From: Arthrobacter sp. NicSoilB8
Lineage (GTDB): Bacteria > Actinomycetota > Actinomycetes > Actinomycetales > Micrococcaceae
DNA length: 64,000 nt
Direction: 5' to 3'
NCBI RefSeq assembly: GCF_019977355.1
Contig: NZ_AP024655.1
Coordinates: 3,720,001-3,784,000, forward strand
The position numbers and the translations under genes were made by a program. The notes beneath the pieces were generated by a model. That model made no database searches and was not told the origin of the DNA. It saw only the letters and a list, made by a program, of their open reading frames with translations. Shown piece after piece: positions 58,749 to 64,000 of the stretch. The first letter of the stretch is position 1. Every line of letters begins with the position of its first letter.

Positions 58749-59978
58749 GTGATGCCGCACGCAGCCGCCGCCACGCCGCAGCTGCTGCGCCGGGTCAACG
58801 CCCAGGCGGTGCTGGGCCACATCCGGGGCGCCGATGTTGCCACCGGGACCGAGCTGATGGCCCTGACCGGACTGACCCGGGCCTCCGTGATCGCCGTGTG
58901 CGAGGACCTGATCGGCCGGGGCTGGATCGTGGAGCTGGACCAGCCCCGAACGGAGCCCCGCACCGAATCCCAAACAGGGCAGGGCACAGGGCTGGGCGTG
59001 CCCCCGGTTCCGCGGAAGGGCCGCCCTGCACGGCGGTTTGCCTTCAACCGGGAGGCGGGCGTGGTGCTGGGCCTCGACATCGGCGCCGCCACCACCACCG
59101 CCGCTGTGGCCGACCTCCGCGGCACCGTGATCGGCCGTTCCAGCGAGGGCTTCCGTGCGGCGGACATCCCCGCCCGGGAGCGGATCGGCGTCGTCGATCT
59201 CGCCTGCCGCCAGGCGTTGGAGGCCGCGGGAACAGACCCGGGCCGGGTCCTGGCGGTCGGCGCCGGGATCGCCGCGCCGGTGGACCGGGACGGGAACGTG
59301 CTGGTGACCCAGCGGTTCTGGAGCCTGTTCGACGTCGGGCTCCGCTCGGCGCTGAAGGAGCTGCACGGCTGGACGGTGCTTCTGGAGAACGACGCCAACC
59401 TGGCCGCGCTCGGTGAACGCTGGCGGGGTTCCGGTGCGGGCGTGGACGATCTGGTGGTGCTCCTGGCGGGCGAACGCCTGGGCGCCGGGGTGATGGAATC
59501 CGGACGCCTGCTCCACGGCCGCGGCGGGGCCGCCGGCGAGATGGGCTATCTGGACATGGTGGAAGGAGTTGGCTCCAGCGACGGCATCGCGGCCTTGGCC
59601 AGGCAGTGGTCCGCGGCGGCCGGCGGACCGTCCGCCGGCGGCCCTGCCAGCGCGCCGCGGGTCTTCGAGGACGCGGCGGCGGGAGACCCGGCCGCGCTGG
59701 CCATCCTGGACCGGATTTCGGAGCGCATGACGCGCGTCATCGCCTCGATCGCGAGCCTGATCAATCCCGAGCAGGTGGTGATCGGCGGCGCCGTCGCCGA
59801 GTCCGCCGGAGCCCTGCTGCCGGGCATCACGGCGCTGCTCCCCCGTTTCACCGCCACTCCCCCGCGGGTGACGGTCTCGCCGTTGGGCGACGCGATCGTC
59901 ACGGTCGGCGCGGTCCGGCACGCCCTGGACTACGTCGAGGCCAATGCGCTGGAACTGGCGCTGCCCGCGCCTGAGTGA
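58749..59978 (+). CDS. ROK-family transcriptional repressor
   Basis: 409 residues. N-terminal winged helix: RRVNAQAVLGHIRGADVATGTELMALTGLTRASVIAVCEDLIGRGWI. ROK sugar-kinase-like domain: VLGLDIGAATTTAAVADLRG (phosphate loop), VGAGIAAPVDRDGN, ENDANLAALGERW. The usual Cys-rich zinc motif after the GG-x-GE region is absent: GGAAGEMGYLDMVEG has no Cys. GTG 58749 or ATG 58752, with GAGG upstream. Divergent from the GH13 glucosidase gene, which it probably represses until a glucoside is present. Confidence 0.9.
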   Translation: MMPHAAAATPQLLRRVNAQAVLGHIRGADVATGTELMALTGLTRASVIAVCEDLIGRGWIVELDQPRTEPRTESQTGQGTGLGVPPVPRKGRPARRFAFNREAGVVLGLDIGAATTTAAVADLRGTVIGRSSEGFRAADIPARERIGVVDLACRQALEAAGTDPGRVLAVGAGIAAPVDRDGNVLVTQRFWSLFDVGLRSALKELHGWTVLLENDANLAALGERWRGSGAGVDDLVVLLAGERLGAGVMESGRLLHGRGGAAGEMGYLDMVEGVGSSDGIAALARQWSAAAGGPSAGGPASAPRVFEDAAAGDPAALAILDRISERMTRVIASIASLINPEQVVIGGAVAESAGALLPGITALLPRFTATPPRVTVSPLGDAIVTVGAVRHALDYVEANALELALPAPE

Positions 59979-60075
59979 GCTCTCGTTCCGCGTGAGCGCC
60001 AAGTTCTGGGTGACGCTACGTTCTGGGTGACGCCATCCCGGGATGATCCCGGTTGGGCATGATTCCCGGCCTGGC

Positions 60076-61647
60076 CTACTCCGGCATGATCATGGTGCGC
60101 AGGTCCAGCTGCCGCAGGACCCGGTCCGCGACTTCCGGGTCCATGCCCGGCTCGTTCCGGGCCGCCACGACTTCCTGGCGGGCAGCGTCCAGGGCGATCG
60201 TCTGCACGGCAATGGCCAGTTCCCGGCCGCGTTTGCGCTTCTCCCCCGCGCTCTCGTTCTTCAGGCTCCCGTCGAGCAGCTCGGCGTGCAGCCGGGTCAT
60301 CTTCTCCTTCACCAGCGCCACCTTCTCCGCCGGCAGCTCCTTCATGAGCTCGTTGTCCTTGAGCGCGGCGATCGCTGCCTGCTGCGCGCGGCGGGCGAGC
60401 ACGCGTGCCGCGTCGCGCTCTTCCGAACCGTCCTCGGAGGCCTGCAGGACCCGCATGAGCCACGGCAGCGTCAGCCCGGGCAGCACGAGCGTGGCGAGCA
60501 GGACCGCGCAGGCGATCACCAGCAGCTGGCTGCGGGCCGGGAACGGCGTGCCGTCGGCAATTGTCAGCGGCAGGGCCAGCGCCAGCGCCAGGGTGGCCAG
60601 GCCCCGCATGCCGCACCAGGTCAGGATCAGCACGTCCTTCGCCGAGGTGGGGCGCAGGACGTCCTTCCTGGCCCGCGACAGGCCGGACATCATGGCCAGC
60701 CAGGCGAACCGCGCGGCGAACACCAGCACGCACACCACCGCGGCGCTGCCGATCATGCCGAACACGGCGCTGCCTTCCTCATGGATGACCTGCCGCACCT
60801 CGAGCCCCACCAGCCCGAACGCCAGGCCGGTGATCAGCAGCTCCACAACGTCCCAGAACGCGGTGCGGGTGACCCTCTCCGCGGCATCCTGCGGCCGGGA
60901 GTGGCGCTGAATTTCCAGGGCGGTGACGACGACGGCGATCACCCCGGAGGCATGCACTTCCTCGGCCAGGATGTAGGCGGCGAACGGCACCACGAGGGTC
61001 ACCGCGCTGCGGGCCACCATGGAGGCCACGAGGCGGGTGATCAGGCTCGTGAGCCAGCCCATGCCGATCCCGACCAGCACGGCGATCGCTGCGCCCAGGA
61101 CGAACTGGAGGACGACGTCGGAGGCGATCTTGGTGCCGGCCACCGCGGCGGCCACGGCCGCCTGGAAGATGACGATGGCGGCGGCGTCGTTGAAGAGGCC
61201 CTCGCTTTGGAGCACGTTGATGAGGCGCCGGGGCATGTGGACACGGCTGGCGATTGAGTCCACGGCCACGGGGTCCGGCGGGGCCACCATGGCCCCCAGG
61301 GCGATCGCGGCCGGGATGCCGATACCCGGGATCATGAGCCAGGCCGCGCCGGCGACCACCGCAGTCGAGACCACCACGAGCGCGACGGCGAGCATGAGCA
61401 AGGTGCGCCAGCGGACGCGGAAGACGGCCCAGGAGCTGCGCTGGGCCGTCGCGAAGAGCAGCGGCGGAAGGAAGATGGGCAGAATCAGCTCGGGCGCGAT
61501 CTGCACTTCCGGGAAGCCCGGGATGAACGTCAGGGCGACAGCGAGGAGCAGCATCAGTACGGGGTAGGGCAGTCTGAGCCGGTCCCCCAGGCCCACGGCC
61601 ACCACGGTGGCCAGCAGCAATCCAACGATGAGTGCCAACTGGTCCAT
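60076..61647 (-). CDS. Monovalent cation/proton antiporter, CPA1 family
   Basis: 523 residues. About 12-13 helices then a cytoplasmic tail of roughly 140 charged residues. LGAMVAPPDPVAVDSIA and SEGLFNDAAAIVIF hold the DP and ND pairs that bind the cation in CPA1 (NhaP-like) exchangers. EVHASGVIAVVV and TWCGMRGLATLALALALP (conserved G-M-R-G) also fit. ATG 61647 begins right at the first helix; an upstream extension would be hydrophilic. Na+ or K+ specificity unknown. Confidence 0.92.
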   Translation of the reverse strand: MDQLALIVGLLLATVVAVGLGDRLRLPYPVLMLLLAVALTFIPGFPEVQIAPELILPIFLPPLLFATAQRSSWAVFRVRWRTLLMLAVALVVVSTAVVAGAAWLMIPGIGIPAAIALGAMVAPPDPVAVDSIASRVHMPRRLINVLQSEGLFNDAAAIVIFQAAVAAAVAGTKIASDVVLQFVLGAAIAVLVGIGMGWLTSLITRLVASMVARSAVTLVVPFAAYILAEEVHASGVIAVVVTALEIQRHSRPQDAAERVTRTAFWDVVELLITGLAFGLVGLEVRQVIHEEGSAVFGMIGSAAVVCVLVFAARFAWLAMMSGLSRARKDVLRPTSAKDVLILTWCGMRGLATLALALALPLTIADGTPFPARSQLLVIACAVLLATLVLPGLTLPWLMRVLQASEDGSEERDAARVLARRAQQAAIAALKDNELMKELPAEKVALVKEKMTRLHAELLDGSLKNESAGEKRKRGRELAIAVQTIALDAARQEVVAARNEPGMDPEVADRVLRQLDLRTMIMPE

Positions 61648-61773
61648 GCGCCTGCTTTCCCCGGGGGCGCCGCGGGCATCCCGGATGGATGCACGGACCG
61701 CCCCCACTACCCTATCGAGGTCAGCGGCTGGCTGCCGGTCCTGGAACAAAGGCCCCAGGTCCACGGACTGGGC

Positions 61774-62427
61774 CTACCGCTGCAGGGCCGCGGCGAGCGG
61801 CAGGGTGCCGTCCCGGAACTCGATGGTGCGCCCGATCGTGTCCGGCAGGCCAAGGACCGCGGCCGCCACGAGGGCGACGTTGGGGCGGGCGGTGTCCGTG
61901 CCGTCCGACGCGTCGGCGGGGTCGACGTCGATCAGCCCGTTGCCGGGCCCGTCCGTGAGGCTCCCCGGGCCCAGGATGGTCCAGTCAAGGCCCGAGCGGC
62001 GCAGGTAGGCGTCCGCGGCGGCCTTCGCCTCGGCATAGGCGTAGAAGCCATGGTCCGCGGGGACACCGTGGTCGGGTCCCGCGCCGAAGTAGGACACCAT
62101 GACATAGCGTCCGACGCCGGCCTCCGCCGCCGCGTCCATGGAGCGGATCGCGGCGTCCCGGTCCACGGCGTAGGTCCGCTCTGGGCTGCCGCCGCCTGCC
62201 CCGGCGGACCACACCACGGCGTCGTGGTTCCGCAGGGCATCGGCGATCTCCGCCGTCGTCGAGTTCTCCACGTCCAGGAGCGAAGGCGTGGCGCCGGTGG
62301 CGGCGACGTCGGCCGCGTGGTCCGGGTTGCGGATGAAGGACGTGACCTCCTGCCCGTCCGCCGCGAGGATCCTGGACAGTTCCAAAGCCACCTTGCCGTG
62401 GCCGCCGATGATTGCGATGCGCGTCAT
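61774..62427 (-). CDS. NAD(P)-binding atypical short-chain dehydrogenase
   Basis: 217 residues. IAIIGGHGKVALELSRILAADGQEVTSFIRNPDHAADV is a Rossmann start with GGHGKVA (GxxGxxx variant). VWSAGAGGGSPERTYAVDRDAAIRSMDAAAEAGVGRYVMVSYFGAG is typical of the NmrA/YwnB-like group, with YAYAEAKAAADAYLR (Y-x3-K). Probable oxidoreductase or redox-sensing protein; substrate unknown. Its ATG overlaps the YidC stop by ATGA. Confidence 0.85.
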   Translation of the reverse strand: MTRIAIIGGHGKVALELSRILAADGQEVTSFIRNPDHAADVAATGATPSLLDVENSTTAEIADALRNHDAVVWSAGAGGGSPERTYAVDRDAAIRSMDAAAEAGVGRYVMVSYFGAGPDHGVPADHGFYAYAEAKAAADAYLRRSGLDWTILGPGSLTDGPGNGLIDVDPADASDGTDTARPNVALVAAAVLGLPDTIGRTIEFRDGTLPLAAALQR

Positions 62428-63236
62428 GGACCCATTCTGTCCCACCTGATGAAGAACTGCTGCCCCATGGTCCAGAGGTTGGTGGTGGTCCAGTAGATCA
62501 GGACCCCGAGGGGGAAGACGATGCCGCCCACGCCGAAGACGACCGGCAGGCTGTAAAGAATGACCCTCTGCTGGGCCATGAGCGGACTCGCCAGGGCCTC
62601 TTCGGACAAGGTCCTGGCCATGATCTGCTTCTGCGTGATGAACTGCGCGGCCGTCATGACCAGGATCATGACGATGGAGAGGATCCACACCGCCGCCACA
62701 TTGCCATCGCCGCCGGCGGTGCTCCCGTGCAGCAGCGATGCCGAGAGCGGGGCACCGAAAATGGTGGATTCATCGAACTGCCTGACCTGCTCGGCGTTCA
62801 TGGCACCGATGCCCTCATTCTGGCCTGCTGCGGTGCTGATGCCCGAGAGCACCTGGAACAGGGCGAAGAAGAACGGCATCTGGATCAGCAGGGGCAGGCA
62901 GGCCGAGAACGGGTTGGTGCCGTGCTTCTTGTACAGCGCCATCTGCTCCTGCGCCATGGCCTGGCGGGACAGCGGATCGGTTTTGCCTTTGTACTTCTCC
63001 TGCAGATTCTTCAGGTCAGGCTGCAGGAGGCGCATCCGGTGCTGGGCCTTGACCTGCTTCACAAACACCGGGATCAGGGCGGCACGGATCACCAGCACGA
63101 GCCCGATGATGGACAGGGTCCAGGTCCAGCCGCTGGCGGCCGGCATGCCGAGGGCGCTGAGTCCGTCATGGAAGCCCGCCAGCACGGCCGAGACCAGCCA
63201 TCTGAACGGGGCCATGATCGATCCCAAGAAGTCCAC
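62424..63236 (-). CDS. YidC/Oxa1-family membrane insertase
   Basis: 270 residues from GTG 63236 (GGGGA 5 nt upstream; a TTG at 63248 would overlap that site). Inserts proteins into the cytoplasmic membrane. The 60KD_IMP domain shows LSIIGLVLVIRAALIPVFVKQVKAQHRMRLLQPDLKNLQEKYKG with the conserved Arg in the first core helix, MALYKKHGTNPFSACLPLLIQMPFFFALFQVL, and LPVVFGVGGIVFPLGVLIYWTTTNLWTMGQQ. It lies away from rnpA/rpmH, where the primary yidC sits, so this is probably a second copy. Confidence 0.93.
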   Translation of the reverse strand: MDFLGSIMAPFRWLVSAVLAGFHDGLSALGMPAASGWTWTLSIIGLVLVIRAALIPVFVKQVKAQHRMRLLQPDLKNLQEKYKGKTDPLSRQAMAQEQMALYKKHGTNPFSACLPLLIQMPFFFALFQVLSGISTAAGQNEGIGAMNAEQVRQFDESTIFGAPLSASLLHGSTAGGDGNVAAVWILSIVMILVMTAAQFITQKQIMARTLSEEALASPLMAQQRVILYSLPVVFGVGGIVFPLGVLIYWTTTNLWTMGQQFFIRWDRMGP

Positions 63237-63364
63237 TGCTATCCCCAACCGTCAGGTGAGGCAAAGCTACGGCGAAACAGGCGGGTTGTCACGGCCCGCG
63301 TTGCAGGAGGGCACACAGCCGACCGGGAACCGAAAGACCCGGACCGCCCAGTGGTGGCAACAAG

Positions 63365-63568
63365 GACGTGGCCATTGCCGGAGGAGCGCAGACCGTCCGC
63401 CAATACCTTTCGGCGGGGCTGATCGACGAGCTGCGGCTCCACATCGCGCCCATCCTATTGGGAGCGGGCGAGCGGCTGCTGGACGGTGTCACGAACCTCA
63501 AGCTTGAACCGACGGAAGTCAGCGGCACCCGCCTCGTCACGCATGTGCGCTATCGGGTAATCCGCTGA
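63365..63568 (+). pseudogene. C-terminal remnant of a DHFR-family (RibD C-terminal domain) protein
   Basis: About 67 codons encode DVAIAGGAQTVRQYLSAGLIDELRLHIAPILLGAGERLLDGV...TRLVTHVRYRV, the last third of a YwjB/RibD-C type reductase. In intact proteins about 110 residues precede this. Upstream in the same frame the sequence is not family-like and no start with a ribosome site is present. Best read as a decayed remnant; GTG 63368 could start only a fragment. Confidence 0.75.
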
Positions 63569-63627
63569 AAAACTGACGGGGAAACCACGAGTCGGCGTTC
63601 GGCAGACCTCAATCCCCTGGGGACACA

Positions 63628-63662
63628 GAGACCCCCGGAATCTCAAGGATTCCGGGGGTCTC
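63628..63662. terminator. Perfect bidirectional terminator
   Basis: GAGACCCCCGGAATC and its complement form a 15-bp stem around TCAAG, followed on the plus strand by TCGGTTC. Between the DHFR remnant and the convergent gene at the right edge. Confidence 0.85.
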
Positions 63663-63703
63663 GGTTCATCGGTAGGAGGTATCCGCAGCGTCAGCGGCCA
63701 GAG

Positions 63704-64000
63704 TCACCCCGCGATGCGCGCCCCGCTGGTCCGGGAGACGGTCGTGTAGCCGAACCTGGAGCCCGTGACGCGGACGGTGATCTTGGCGCCCTTGTCGGCC
63801 GACCGGACCTTGTAGGTCGAATACCAGGCTCCGGAGATCGGGACGCCGTTGCGCAGCCAGCGGTACTTGAAGGCAGTGCCCCAGGTCCAGGTGCCCCGCT
63901 TCACGGTCAGGACATTCCCGGCCTTGACGGTGCCGGCAATCGTCGGCGTGGCCGAAACCAGGGGCAGGCCCGCCACTCTCGCCGAAGCATTGAGCGTCTG
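63704..64000 (-). CDS. C-terminus of a secreted Ig-like repeat protein, N-terminus beyond window
   Basis: 99 codons open at the right edge. The visible part is one complete repeat: TPTIAGTVKAGNVLTVKRGTWTWGTAFKYRWLRNGVPISGAWYSTYKVRSADKGAKITVRVTGSRFGYTTVSRTSGARI. This repeat type (PTISGTAKVGxTLTA...TFKYQWxRxGxxI) occurs in multiple copies at the C-terminus of cell-wall hydrolases, esterases and other secreted actinobacterial proteins. The catalytic part, if any, lies outside. A GTG at 63976 is not the true start. Confidence 0.85.
   Translation of the reverse strand, partial: QTLNASARVAGLPLVSATPTIAGTVKAGNVLTVKRGTWTWGTAFKYRWLRNGVPISGAWYSTYKVRSADKGAKITVRVTGSRFGYTTVSRTSGARIAG

Overview
The window looks like chromosomal DNA of a high-GC actinobacterium of the Micrococcaceae, most likely Arthrobacter or Pseudarthrobacter. 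The grounds are: mycothiol synthase, the actinobacterial nitrogen regulator GlnR, a ppk-mutT1 pair, a MurB/MaoC cluster, frequent GTG and TTG starts, and many genes whose start codon lies 6 nt behind a TANNNT -10 box, as in leaderless actinobacterial mRNAs. The species is an inference; no 16S gene is present.

Layout. 1-1692 is a secreted metallophosphatase cut by the left edge. 1.9-14 kb is the ribosomal/secretion cluster read right to left: tRNA-Trp, secE, nusG, rplK, rplA, then rplJ and rplL. About 8 kb of accessory genes splits it: two tandem GNAT acetyltransferases, an MmyB-like regulator and three MFS exporters. rplJ has an L10-type leader with an internal terminator hairpin. rplL carries a 4-bp tandem duplication that breaks its frame. 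14-22 kb holds an aminotransferase, a PspC-based envelope-stress module (response regulator, PspC-histidine kinase, divergent PspC/LiaF-like protein, small membrane protein, PspC protein), ATP-type phosphofructokinase and a GNAT. 22-30.6 kb holds a PadR-controlled MFS exporter, a YgfZ/ankyrin pair, a flavodoxin-like protein, a nitrobindin-like protein, small membrane proteins, glnR and mshD. 30.7-39.9 kb holds ppk1, a Nudix/phosphatase fusion, a frameshifted GntR gene, thyA-folA, an E. coli-type asd and an AlkZ-like protein.

40-47.7 kb is a catabolic island: M20 hydrolase, enolase-superfamily enzyme, amino-acid ABC importer and GNAT, with a divergent PucR activator. The gene set resembles the known succinylation/racemisation/desuccinylation route that converts D- to L-amino acids. 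47.7-51.1 kb is murB, an MFS gene and two MaoC-type dehydratases. 51.2-53.8 kb is an ArsR regulator coupled to a SulP anion transporter. 53.8-63.2 kb holds a DUF2797 protein, a CitE-like lyase, an aldo/keto reductase coupled to a GH13 glucosidase with a divergent ROK regulator, a CPA1 antiporter, an NAD(P)-binding protein and a second-type YidC. The right end holds a DHFR-family gene remnant and the C-terminus of a secreted repeat protein.

Besides genes, the window has several perfect bidirectional terminators, three long intergenic palindromes, many short tandem repeats at gene ends, and at least five candidate operators. Two single-site indels in otherwise normal genes (rplL, gntR) mean that sequencing or assembly error must be excluded before drawing biology from them.
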